Assembly: GCA_003136395.1 (NCBI GenBank)
Contig: PLEH01000333.1
Location: forward strand, 21,595 to 56,579
Source: Phenylobacterium sp.
Lineage (GTDB): Bacteria > Pseudomonadota > Alphaproteobacteria > Caulobacterales > Caulobacteraceae
Length of the DNA: 34,985 nucleotides
Direction: 5' to 3'
The notes beneath the pieces are model-generated. The model saw only the letters and a list, made by a program, of their open reading frames with translations, did not search any database and had not been told where the DNA came from. Shown in pieces: positions 9,868-16,627 of the stretch; positions within the stretch are counted from its first letter, which is position 1; the number at the start of each line of letters is the position of its first letter. The position numbers and the translations under genes were made by a program.

Positions 9868-9890
9868 GCGGACCTTCGGAGAGTCCGCTT
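9868..9890. repeat. REP-like hairpin repeat, copy 3, at the end of the cus operon
   Basis: GCGGAC and GTCCGC arms around a CTTCGGAGA loop, closely matching the hairpins at 4-33 and 2933-2962. It begins 11 bp after the cusF-like stop and could act as a transcript-end or mRNA-protecting hairpin. There is no T-run, so it is not called as an intrinsic terminator. Confidence 0.55.
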
Positions 9891-9977
9891 CCGGGCATCA
9901 AGTCAACGCCAGGTCAGGGCGCGCGGCGATCCGCAGGCTCATTCGAACGCTCCCGCGCCGCGCCTCCACCGCCCCGC

Positions 9978-12527
9978 CTACTGCCCCGGCGGCGGGGTGG
10001 CGCCGAAGTCGAAGCCGGGGTCGCGGCGGCGGCCGCCGCCGAAGCTGTAGGTCAGGCCGACGAACAGCGCCCGCAGGCGGGCGTGGGTGACCACCCGGTC
10101 CTTGAGCGCGGGCGTGTCGATCACCAGGGTGTCGCCCAGCGAGTTCAGCACGTCGCGGGCGGTGGCGAAGAACGACCAGTCGTCGTTGTACTTGTGCCGG
10201 TAGCCGAGGTTCAGCAGGCCGGTCGCCTCGTGAAAGCCCTGCGGCGTGAGCCGCTTGCCGGTCATCACGCCCTGGAGCTGCACCAGGTCCTTAGGTGTGA
10301 CCTGCCAGTTGGCTACGGCGCGCGCGCTGGGGGTGAAGGCCTGCCGGCGGGCGGTGAAGCCCAGGTCGGACGCGTCGATCTGCGTCCACCCCAGCGTGGC
10401 GCCGGCGTTGAGGGTCAGGGTGGTGGTTAGACGGCCGCTCGCCACCAGCTCCAGGCCGCCGCTCCGGCTGTTGGAGAGGTTCTCCTTGGTGGTGAGCAGC
10501 ACGCCTGCGCCCAGGTCCTGCACCACGTCGGTGACGCCGCGGCGGTTGTCGCGGAAATAGGCGGTGGCCAGGTAGAGCGCCGCGCCCGAGCGGTACTGCC
10601 AGGCGGCCTCGTACGACAGGGTCTGCTGCGGCTTCAGGTCGGGGTTGCCGGCCCGGAAGTTGAGCGGATCGACGTAGACGCGGAACGGGTTGTACTCGCC
10701 CGGCTGCGGCCGCTGGATGCGCTCGGAAAAGCTGGCGGTGAGCTGCTGGGCATCGCTCAGCTTCCAGGCCAGGTGCAGCGACGGATAGAGGTGGGTGTCG
10801 CCGTTCGCGCCCTTGGTGGCCGAGGTCAGGTCCTTGAGATCGATCCGGGTGTCTTCCAGGCGCAGGCCGGCCAGCACGGTGAGGTCGCCGAAGGGGCGCT
10901 GGTAGGTGACGTAGGCGCCGTTCACCGCCTGGTCGAAGCGGAACCGGTCGATCAGGCGCGGGTCGATCGTCTCGGTGGCGACCGTGGCGCCGCGCAGGCC
11001 GGAGTTGTCGAAGTCGTCGAGGTCGACCTGCAGCTCATAGCCGGCTTTGAGCTTGGCGCCGCCGGAGAGCGGGCGGTTGTAGTCGACCTTGAGGTGGCTG
11101 ACGTCCTGGGTCGATTCGGCGCGGATCTCCTCGGAGAGGGTCGGCAGGACCAGGTTCGTGCTGATCAGGGTGTCGCGCCGCTCGGTGTCGTTGGTGGTGC
11201 GCCCCTGGGACAGGCTGGCGGTCAGGTCGTGCTCGTCGCCGGCGAACTTGCGCCGCCAGGTCCCGGAGGCGGCGATGTCGCTGCGGGTCAGCGTGGTGAC
11301 GCCGCTGCGGCTGAAGCCCTCGGCCACGCCGCCGGGGCCCTGGCCTGCGAAGACGCCGGCGTCGCGCTGCTTGACGTCGATTCCGGTGCCGCGCAGGTCG
11401 GCGCTGAGGCGGGTTTTCGCGTCGGGGTCGTAGTCCACCGCCGCCCGGCCCACCAGGACCTGCACGGGCGCGCTGGTGGCGATGTGCTGGCTGCTCTCCA
11501 GCGGCTGGCCGGTGGTCGGGTCCAGGGTGGTGCGGTTGTCGGTCTGGGTCGCGGTCTGCAGGTCGTGGGCGTAGGTCAGGTCGCCGGTGAGCGTCAGGGT
11601 CTTGGAGACTGAGAAGGCCGACAGCCCCACGCTCTCGCGGTTGTCGGGGCCGAGGTTGAGCCTGGCCGTGCCGGAGCGGCCCAGCGCGCGGGCGCTCTTG
11701 GGGATCAGGTTGATGATCCCGGCCGAGCCGTCCGGGCGGTAGGCGGCCGAGGGGTTGGTCATCACCTCGACGCGCTCGAAGGCGCTGGCGGGCAGCTGCT
11801 GCAGAACCTGGCTGCGGGCCGGGCCGGAGAACAGGCTGGAGGGCTTGCCGTCCACCAGGATGGTGACGTTGGGGTCGCCCCGGAGGCTGACATTGCCCTG
11901 CACGTCGACCTCGACGGAGGGCACGTTGCGGAGCGCATCGGCGATCGTGCCGGTGCTGGTCTGCAGGTCCTTGGTGATGTCGTAGCTTCGCCGGTCGATG
12001 TCGGTGCGCACCGCGTCGGACCGGGCGGTGACGGTGACGCCGGAGACCGTCGAGTTGGCGGCGGGCTTGCCGGGCGCCGGGGCGGGCTTCGCAGCCGCGA
12101 CCGCAGCCGGCCCGGCCGCGGTTGCGGGCGGGGCGGCGGGCGGGGCGAGGTCCCCCTTGGCCAGGATCAGCGGCAGGCTCGCGCCCTGCCTGAACTGGCC
12201 GGCCCAGGATTGTCTGGCGGCGTCCCAATGGCCGTCGAAACCGCCGCTGATCAGCGGGATGGCGAAGGTGAAGTGGTCGCCTTCGAACTTGATGTCGGAG
12301 ATCGGGATGCCGCGCGGGCTCTGGTCGGGGCTGACCATCTCGCCGGTGTAGCCGCCCTTGGGATCGGCCTTCACGCGCACGATGATCCGCAGGACCGTGG
12401 GGCCGATGACCAGCACCCCGTGCCACGGGCCGATGACCTCCTGGGCGGCGGCGGGGCCGGCGGCCAGGCAGAGGGCCGCGATCGAAGCGCAGGGCGCCAG
12501 GACTCGGCGGCGCACAGGCCTTGGCAT
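9978..12527 (-). CDS. TonB-dependent outer-membrane receptor with N-terminal esterase-associated domain
   Basis: An 849-residue protein with a signal peptide (cleavage after AAA at residue 28). Residues ~33-125 form a small beta domain (WHGVLVIGPTVLRIIV, SPDQSPRGIPI, WAGQFRQGASLPLIL). I know this domain from the N-termini of secreted alpha/beta hydrolases, not from receptors. A Pro/Ala linker (126-160) leads to a plug domain (about 160-285, with ALRNVPSVEVD, SLRGDPNVTILVDGKPSS and ERVEVMTNPSAAYRPDGSAGIINLI). The C-terminal beta-barrel is of the outer-membrane beta-barrel family 3 type and ends YSFGGGRRRDPGFDFG. It would import a ligand with TonB; the substrate is unknown. It converges with the cus operon, which does not by itself imply a metal substrate. 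Confidence 0.9.
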   Translation of the reverse strand: MPRPVRRRVLAPCASIAALCLAAGPAAAQEVIGPWHGVLVIGPTVLRIIVRVKADPKGGYTGEMVSPDQSPRGIPISDIKFEGDHFTFAIPLISGGFDGHWDAARQSWAGQFRQGASLPLILAKGDLAPPAAPPATAAGPAAVAAAKPAPAPGKPAANSTVSGVTVTARSDAVRTDIDRRSYDITKDLQTSTGTIADALRNVPSVEVDVQGNVSLRGDPNVTILVDGKPSSLFSGPARSQVLQQLPASAFERVEVMTNPSAAYRPDGSAGIINLIPKSARALGRSGTARLNLGPDNRESVGLSAFSVSKTLTLTGDLTYAHDLQTATQTDNRTTLDPTTGQPLESSQHIATSAPVQVLVGRAAVDYDPDAKTRLSADLRGTGIDVKQRDAGVFAGQGPGGVAEGFSRSGVTTLTRSDIAASGTWRRKFAGDEHDLTASLSQGRTTNDTERRDTLISTNLVLPTLSEEIRAESTQDVSHLKVDYNRPLSGGAKLKAGYELQVDLDDFDNSGLRGATVATETIDPRLIDRFRFDQAVNGAYVTYQRPFGDLTVLAGLRLEDTRIDLKDLTSATKGANGDTHLYPSLHLAWKLSDAQQLTASFSERIQRPQPGEYNPFRVYVDPLNFRAGNPDLKPQQTLSYEAAWQYRSGAALYLATAYFRDNRRGVTDVVQDLGAGVLLTTKENLSNSRSGGLELVASGRLTTTLTLNAGATLGWTQIDASDLGFTARRQAFTPSARAVANWQVTPKDLVQLQGVMTGKRLTPQGFHEATGLLNLGYRHKYNDDWSFFATARDVLNSLGDTLVIDTPALKDRVVTHARLRALFVGLTYSFGGGRRRDPGFDFGATPPPGQ

Positions 12528-12621
12528 GATCTCGACCTCCCCCCGGATGCCCGCGCGCGGGCGACAGTCACTCTGGTCTTAGTCCCGCCGCCGCGGGATT
12601 TCTTGCAACGGTCCGCTTCTG

Positions 12622-12641
12622 TGTATGCATATACTCATACA
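12622..12641. promoter_or_regulatory. Palindrome upstream of the TonB receptor gene
   Basis: A perfect inverted repeat TGTATG-N8-CATACA in an AT-rich patch, about 95-115 bp before the receptor's start codon and just after the stop of the SdpI-like gene. It has the geometry of a dimeric repressor operator. The cognate regulator is not evident in the window. Confidence 0.35.
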
Positions 12642-12665
12642 ATATGCGCGTCAAAAGCCGGCGGT

Positions 12666-13289
12666 TCAGGCGTGTTGGCCCGGGCGGGTGGCGCGGCGGT
12701 AGGCGATCTCCGCGCCGACGCCGAGGACGCCCAGAACCAGCATCACCGGCATCAGCAGGGGCTGCGGCGCGGCCAGGCCGCAGACGATGAGCAGGAGGCC
12801 GGAGAGCGCCATGCCCCAGCCCATGCGCAGCAGCATCCGGGTCCAGACCGCCGTCCGCGGCGCCCCATCTCCGCTGGGCGGATCGAGCTTGGCGGCGAAG
12901 TTGCCCTGCATCGCCATCCAGACGCCGGTGAACACCACCAGCAGGCGGACGAAGGCCGGCCGGTCGGGCGTCCAGCCGCTGAGGAAGCTGTAGGTGAGGA
13001 CGCCATGCAGCGCGGCGATGGCCAGCGCCGCCGCCATCAGGCCGGTGTTGATGAACTGGCGATGGCCGTCCGACAGCCGCGGCCGATCCGAGGTCAGGCG
13101 CCGGACGAGGTAGGCTGAGCAGGCGCCCAGCCAGGCCGGATAGAACAGCAGCGCGGCCGGGAACTTGCGGTGCAGGTGGGCGAGGTCGAGGCCGCCCATG
13201 ACCGAGGCTTTCCAGGCGAGCGCACCTATGCCCACCAGGGTCATCTCGGCGATGGCGCCGAGGAGGATCAGTTTCACGGTGCGGTTCAT
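12666..13289 (-). CDS. SdpI-like multi-pass membrane protein
   Basis: A 207-residue protein with five to six hydrophobic helices (about residues 5-28, 46-63, 80-100, 113-128, 148-168, 172-192). The segment MQGNFAAKLDPP (127-138) corresponds to the conserved GN-x-x-x-K motif of the SdpI/YhfL family, and the W-x-R...GW...G stretch after it also fits. In Bacillus, SdpI gives immunity to the SdpC toxin and sequesters the ArsR-type repressor SdpR at the membrane. The gene directly follows an ArsR-type regulator in a TGATG stop-start overlap, the same order as sdpRI. No SdpC-like toxin gene is visible here. The ATG at 13289 is preferred to the GTG at 13292 because AGAGGG lies 8-9 nt upstream. Confidence 0.65.
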   Translation of the reverse strand: MNRTVKLILLGAIAEMTLVGIGALAWKASVMGGLDLAHLHRKFPAALLFYPAWLGACSAYLVRRLTSDRPRLSDGHRQFINTGLMAAALAIAALHGVLTYSFLSGWTPDRPAFVRLLVVFTGVWMAMQGNFAAKLDPPSGDGAPRTAVWTRMLLRMGWGMALSGLLLIVCGLAAPQPLLMPVMLVLGVLGVGAEIAYRRATRPGQHA

Positions 13290-13594
13290 CACAGGCCCTC
13301 TTTGGCGGGGATCTCGGTGGCGGCGGGAATGGAAAAGCCGAGGCCGAAGCTGTCGGCGAAGGCCAGCAGGGCGTCTTCCAGGACCGAGAGGCGCAGGCGG
13401 TAGGTGATCGACTTGCCGTGCTTGTCGGCGGCGATCAGGTCGGCCTCGCGCAGCACGGAAAAGTGCGCCGACATGGTGGCCTTGTGCATGGGGAAGTGCG
13501 CGGCGAGCTCGCCCGCCGTCATCGGCCGCTCGCGCAGGAGCTGCAGCACCCGGCGGCGGGTGGGGTCAGAGAGGGCTTTGAAGACCCGGTTCAT
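13289..13594 (-). CDS. ArsR-family transcriptional repressor, SdpR-like
   Basis: A 101-residue winged-helix regulator with the SdpR/ArsR opening MNRVFKALSDPTRRRVLQLL. It continues with MTAGELAAHFPMHKATMSAHFSVLREADLI (helices 3-4, the DNA-reading helix) and an ITYRLRLSVLEDALLAF tail. It has no cysteine metal site, so it is not a metal sensor, which fits SdpR-type autorepressors. It is coupled to the SdpI-like gene and probably represses both. A 22-bp palindrome ends 7 bp upstream of its start codon and is the likely operator. Confidence 0.85.
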   Translation of the reverse strand: MNRVFKALSDPTRRRVLQLLRERPMTAGELAAHFPMHKATMSAHFSVLREADLIAADKHGKSITYRLRLSVLEDALLAFADSFGLGFSIPAATEIPAKEGL

Positions 13595-13600
13595 GTATTA

Positions 13601-13622
13601 TAGTTTGCCAAACATCAAACTA
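13601..13622. promoter_or_regulatory. Putative operator of the sdpR-like/sdpI-like pair
   Basis: A perfect inverted repeat TAGTTTG-N8-CAAACTA, with a nested GTTTG-C-CAAAC palindrome, immediately upstream of the ArsR-family start codon. A TATAAT hexamer on the minus strand lies between it and the ATG (about 13596-13601). If that is the -10 box, the transcript would be essentially leaderless or start slightly inside the gene. Operator location over a core promoter is typical for ArsR autorepression. Confidence 0.6.
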
Positions 13623-13786
13623 ATGTCCAGCGGTAAATCGCTTTCCAAAGCCGGTCGGCGCGGCGGGATCAGACAGGGCCGGGACGATTGGTCGAGGGCA
13701 GGGCGGAAGCGCCAGATGATTGCGGCTCGTGCGACGGGGCCGCAGGCATTCGCCTCCTCAGTCCTATTGGCCGCCCGACGGGGAGA

Positions 13787-14104
13787 TCAGGCGGAGATCG
13801 CGTGGTCGTTGGAGGCCACTTCACGGAGGTAGTGAATGGGGGCGACCGGCGCGACCGCCAGGCGATCCTCGGCGTCGCCGAGGGCCTGCAGGCCTTCGAG
13901 GATTTCATGGACCGGGATTCGCAGGGCGTCGGTCAGCAGGAGCAACCTGGCGACCGACAGGTGGACGAGCCCGGCCTCGTACTTGTGGATGAGCTGGAAG
14001 GTCAGGCCGCACCTGTCGGCGACCTGCCTTTGCGTGAGGTCGAGAAGCCGCCGACGCTGGCGCAGGCGCCGCCCGAGCAACCTGCCGATGGTTTCGTCGC
14101 ACAT
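13787..14104 (-). CDS. XRE-family helix-turn-helix regulator
   Basis: A 105-residue protein with a lambda-repressor-like HTH in its first 70 residues (TIGRLLGRRLRQRRRLLDLTQ, RQVADRCGLTFQLIHKYEAG, LSVARLLLLTDALRIPVHEIL) and a short Ala/Val-rich tail. The start at 14104 is chosen over the upstream frame opening at 14152 because GGAG sits 7-10 nt before it. The first TTGAT-N4-ATCAA box (14161-14174) is centred 63.5 bp upstream of this ATG, so the gene probably belongs to the low-oxygen regulon described below. Target unknown. Confidence 0.8.
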   Translation of the reverse strand: MCDETIGRLLGRRLRQRRRLLDLTQRQVADRCGLTFQLIHKYEAGLVHLSVARLLLLTDALRIPVHEILEGLQALGDAEDRLAVAPVAPIHYLREVASNDHAISA

Positions 14105-14160
14105 TGCACTTCTCCAGTTCCCACTGACAGGGAGGTATAGACGACCGCTCAAACTCGAAC

Positions 14161-14174
14161 TTGATGTCGATCAA
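14161..14174. promoter_or_regulatory. FNR/FixK-type box upstream of the XRE gene
   Basis: TTGAT-GTCG-ATCAA, a perfect match to TTGAT-N4-ATCAA. If bound at -41.5, transcription on the minus strand would start near 14126, 22 nt before the XRE start codon. A TATACC sequence (minus strand, 14134-14139) is in the -10 position. Confidence 0.7.
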
Positions 14175-14386
14175 GTGGATACGCACCTGCTGGACCCGGC
14201 CGTCATGCGCCAGCCAATGAGGAAATCGCCCGCCAGGCCAGGAGCGCGTTCGTCGCCGATGCGGCCCGCACGGCGGCCGATCTGGCCAAGACGCCGGACG
14301 AGGATCTCCATGGATGGCCGCCGCCACAGACGCCCGCGGTTTGGCGGGCGGCGGAGCGCCCCATGGCCCGCCGATTGCGCCATAGC

Positions 14387-14400
14387 TTGATAGGGATCAA
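14387..14400. promoter_or_regulatory. FNR/FixK-type box upstream of the BON gene
   Basis: TTGAT-AGGG-ATCAA, a perfect palindrome centred 65.5 bp before the BON start codon. A class II arrangement would start the transcript near 14435, just ahead of the Shine-Dalgarno AGGAG at 14446-14450. Confidence 0.72.
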
Positions 14401-14458
14401 GTCGCGCCGCCCCGGCGGGCGCACCCTGACATGTCAATCCTTTGCAGGAGATCAGGTC

Positions 14459-15106
14459 ATGGACGACAAGGGCATCAAGAGACTCGTCGAGAGCGAATTG
14501 GAATGGGCTCCGGGTATCGACGCCGCGGATATCGGCGTGTCGGTCGATGCGGGGATCGTGACGCTCAGCGGCCACCTGCCGAGCTTCGCCCAGAAGATCA
14601 CCGCCGAGCACACGGTCAAGAAACTCAGGTCCGTGCGGGGTTTCGTCGACAAGCTTGAGGTGCGGTTCGCCGCCCATCCCGGCGACGACGAGGATATCGC
14701 CAAGCGCGCCGCCAACATCCTCGATTGGGACGTCACTGTGCCCAAGGGTGCTGTGAAGGTGTCGGTCGCGAGTGGACTTGTCACCCTGACCGGTGAGGTG
14801 CCGTGGCAATATCAACGGGTTATCGCCGGGGAGGCGCTGCACCGGCTGGCCGGCGTGCGCGGGGTGTCCAATCAGATCACCGTCAAGCCGACGGTGAAGG
14901 CCGAGGACATCAAGCACCGGATCGAGGCTGCGCTGGACCGCCAGGCCGACATCGAGGCCGCGAAGGTCACGGTCACGGTCGATGGCGACCGGGTGCGCCT
15001 CGACGGCAAGGTCAGGGCCTGGTTCGAACGCGAGGCGGCTGAGGAAGCCGCATGGGCCGCACCCGGAGTCAGGTTTGTCGAAGACCGGGTGGTGATCGGT
15101 TCGTAA
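14459..15106 (+). CDS. Triple BON-domain protein, OsmY-like
   Basis: A 215-residue protein made of three BON (bacterial OsmY and nodulation) domains, roughly 5-70, 77-143 and 147-215. Each carries the V-x-G-x-V-x-L-x-G core: VDAGIVTLSGHLPS, VASGLVTLTGEVPW and VDGDRVRLDGKVRA. BON domains are thought to bind phospholipid or envelope surfaces and are common in stress proteins. There is no signal peptide, so it is probably cytoplasmic or membrane-peripheral. The ATG at 14459 has AGGAG 8 nt upstream; a longer frame start at 14363 would precede the FNR box and is rejected. It is likely co-transcribed with the small membrane-protein gene downstream. Confidence 0.9.
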   Translation: MDDKGIKRLVESELEWAPGIDAADIGVSVDAGIVTLSGHLPSFAQKITAEHTVKKLRSVRGFVDKLEVRFAAHPGDDEDIAKRAANILDWDVTVPKGAVKVSVASGLVTLTGEVPWQYQRVIAGEALHRLAGVRGVSNQITVKPTVKAEDIKHRIEAALDRQADIEAAKVTVTVDGDRVRLDGKVRAWFEREAAEEAAWAAPGVRFVEDRVVIGS

Positions 15107-15117
15107 GAGGCCACCCG

Positions 15118-15168
15118 GGCCGGGCGCGGACGGTCGAACGAGACACCTCGGGTCGGCCGCGCCCGGCC
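15118..15168 (+). promoter_or_regulatory. Intra-operon hairpin between BON and membrane-protein genes
   Basis: A perfect 12-bp inverted repeat, GGCCGGGCGCGG at 15118-15129 and CCGCGCCCGGCC at 15157-15168, separated by 27 nt. It ends 27 bp before the next start codon and has no T-run. It could set relative mRNA levels of the two genes. Confidence 0.4.
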
Positions 15169-15195
15169 GCGAGGCGGTAAGACAGGAGCGCAGAT

Positions 15196-15468
15196 ATGAT
15201 CAGTCCCTGGCGTACCGGCGTGGCCTTCGGGGCCGCGGTCGGGATTTTCCACATGGCCTGGGCCGGGCTTGTCGCGGCCGGCTGGGCCCAGGGGGTGATC
15301 GAGTTCATCCTGGGCCTACATTTCATCGAACTGCAGGTGCATGTCGCGCCCTTCCAGATCGGGACCGCGGTCACCCTGGTGGCGCTGACGTCGGCGCTCG
15401 GCGCGGTGGGCGGCGCGGTCTTCGCGGGATTGTGGAATTGGCTCCACGGGGGCGCGCGGGCCCGCTGA
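15196..15468 (+). CDS. Small two-helix membrane protein of unknown function
   Basis: A 90-residue protein with two hydrophobic segments (about residues 8-31 and 56-82) separated by a conserved-looking loop (FILGLHFIELQVHVAPFQIG). I recall similar small proteins in proteobacterial stress clusters but no assigned function. AGGAG lies 7-11 nt before the ATG. It follows the BON gene by 89 bp with no FNR box of its own, so it is probably the second gene of that transcript. It converges with the Crp/Fnr gene, leaving a 6-bp gap. Confidence 0.75.
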   Translation: MISPWRTGVAFGAAVGIFHMAWAGLVAAGWAQGVIEFILGLHFIELQVHVAPFQIGTAVTLVALTSALGAVGGAVFAGLWNWLHGGARAR

Positions 15469-15474
15469 GCGCGT

Positions 15475-16242
15475 CTACATCCACATGTCCATGAGGTCTG
15501 CAGAGGCGCCGGTGAACCGTTCGACAGCGCGCGGATTGTCGATGCCGATCATGTGATCCTCGAACGTGATGAGATTCTGTTCGCGCAGCTGTTTCAGCGT
15601 GCGCGAGACGTGGACGGCCGTCAGCCCGGTGGCGAGCCCGATCTGGATTTGGTTCAACGGCGCCGGGATCAGGTCGCTGGCCAGCGGCCGGCGGTGAAGG
15701 CTGCGTACGGAGAGTCCCCACAGAAGCTTGGCCACGCGCTCGGCGGCGCTCGCCAGGGCGATGTCGGCGAAGTGGTCGTAGGCGTAGTGCAGCTCGCGGG
15801 CGATGGCAGCCTGGTAGCGCGCGTCGTAGAGGCCGTCCTCGCGCCGCAGACGCTGGTGCGACGCGGGCGTGAAGGCGCAGACCGTGGCCTCTCCCACCGC
15901 GACGGCGCTGCGGGTCGACTGGTCGCCCAGGAGCTCCAGAGGGATCACGTCGCCCGGGAGCGCAAAATGGTGGATGACCATCTGGCCGTCCTTGAGCGTA
16001 TCGATCAGCGCGACCCAGCCGTTCAGGACCGTGTAGGTGCTGGCGGCGCGCTCTCCGGGCGCGACGACCGTGGCGCCCGGGGCGACCCTGCGCGGCAAGG
16101 TGTGAGCCAGATCCAGCCTCTCCAGGCTGTTCGTATCGCGAAGGCCGCCGCAGGGAGCCCTGGCCCGCACGGGGCAATAGTAGCACTGACGCCGCACGCC
16201 GACATGGACGACCGAAGCGGACGAGTCTTTCAGTGCGATCAT
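15475..16242 (-). CDS. Crp/Fnr-family regulator with FNR-type cysteine set
   Basis: A 255-residue protein with an N-terminal Cys cluster (Cys20, Cys23, Cys31; C-x2-C-x7-C as in FnrL), a cyclic-nucleotide-binding-like beta barrel (about 50-135) containing Cys122, a long dimerisation helix and a C-terminal winged HTH (about 185-235). The four cysteines match those that hold the oxygen-sensitive [4Fe-4S] cluster in FNR, so it is probably an oxygen sensor. The recognition helix reads LTAVHVSRTL. The Ser-Arg pair of FNR is kept, but the Glu209 equivalent is Val210, so its DNA specificity may not be the classical TTGAT. An FNR box lies upstream of its own gene. FnrL and FixK are the nearest named relatives. 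Confidence 0.85.
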   Translation of the reverse strand: MIALKDSSASVVHVGVRRQCYYCPVRARAPCGGLRDTNSLERLDLAHTLPRRVAPGATVVAPGERAASTYTVLNGWVALIDTLKDGQMVIHHFALPGDVIPLELLGDQSTRSAVAVGEATVCAFTPASHQRLRREDGLYDARYQAAIARELHYAYDHFADIALASAAERVAKLLWGLSVRSLHRRPLASDLIPAPLNQIQIGLATGLTAVHVSRTLKQLREQNLITFEDHMIGIDNPRAVERFTGASADLMDMWM

Positions 16243-16627
16243 TGGCTGGAGGTCCGGTCAGATTGCCGCTGCGTAACGCAGATGATTAATAAATCGTAGT
16301 GAAGCTTATCCGATCGATTCCAAAATTGATCTTAGTCAAAACCGCCCATTCTGTTCTCTAATAACGCGATTTTATATTAAAGTTATTCTATAATATGTTG
16401 AACACAACATCCTTTGTTCGAGTCCAGACAATACGAGTCTGACCTCCTGGAAGTGTTTGTTGTGGGCGGACAAAGGTCCTGGTCGTCGCAGAGGCTCGGA
16501 TTCCAATCCCTCGTCCGAATCGTTAATGCGCAATGTCGCCCTGCGCTTCACCGCCGGGCCACGTCTAGAAAACCGTTCACGCGCGATCGGGTTCCCGGCG
16601 TGGCTCGGCGCGCAATCGGGGCCCGAC
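16243..16627. other. AT-rich intergenic region upstream of the Crp/Fnr gene
   Basis: From about 16262 to 16420 the DNA is far more AT-rich than its surroundings. It holds an FNR box (16326-16339), a TATAAT hexamer (16388-16393) and a 6-bp palindrome ATGTTG-AACA-CAACAT (16395-16410). No protein gene with coding character was found; frames on the plus strand run into the antisense of the kinase gene. Two T-arm-like strings (near 16413 and 16500) do not fold into tRNAs. Confidence 0.5.
16326..16339. promoter_or_regulatory. FNR/FixK-type box upstream of the Crp/Fnr gene
   Basis: TTGAT-CTTA-GTCAA, one mismatch from the perfect palindrome, centred 90.5 bp before the Crp/Fnr start codon. On the minus strand, TACGAT (16294-16299) lies at the right distance for a -10 box. 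It indicates autoregulation or control by another FNR/FixK protein. Confidence 0.65.

Larger units (their letters stand above)
14105..14458. other. Divergent regulatory region between XRE and BON genes
   Basis: Holds two perfect FNR/FixK-type boxes, one near each gene. Between them, the frame beginning at 14216 reads NEEIARQARSAFVADAARTAADLAKTPDEDLHGWP without an in-frame start codon. It may be a decayed coding remnant or chance. No other feature was seen. Confidence 0.5.

Noticed and set aside
11035-12426. 463-codon minus-strand frame overlapping the first TonB receptor
   Set aside because: Pro/Arg/Gln-rich shadow of the receptor gene in another frame; no domain.
14216-14362. Protein-like frame between the two FNR boxes (NEEIARQARSAFVADAARTAADLAK...)
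   Set aside because: No start codon or ribosome-binding site, and the frame runs through the FNR box and promoter of the BON gene. At best it is a decayed remnant.
16405-16530. T-arm-like strings (GTTCGAGTCC, GGATTCCAATCC) suggesting a tRNA
   Set aside because: No acceptor stem, anticodon arm or CCA end can be paired around either string.
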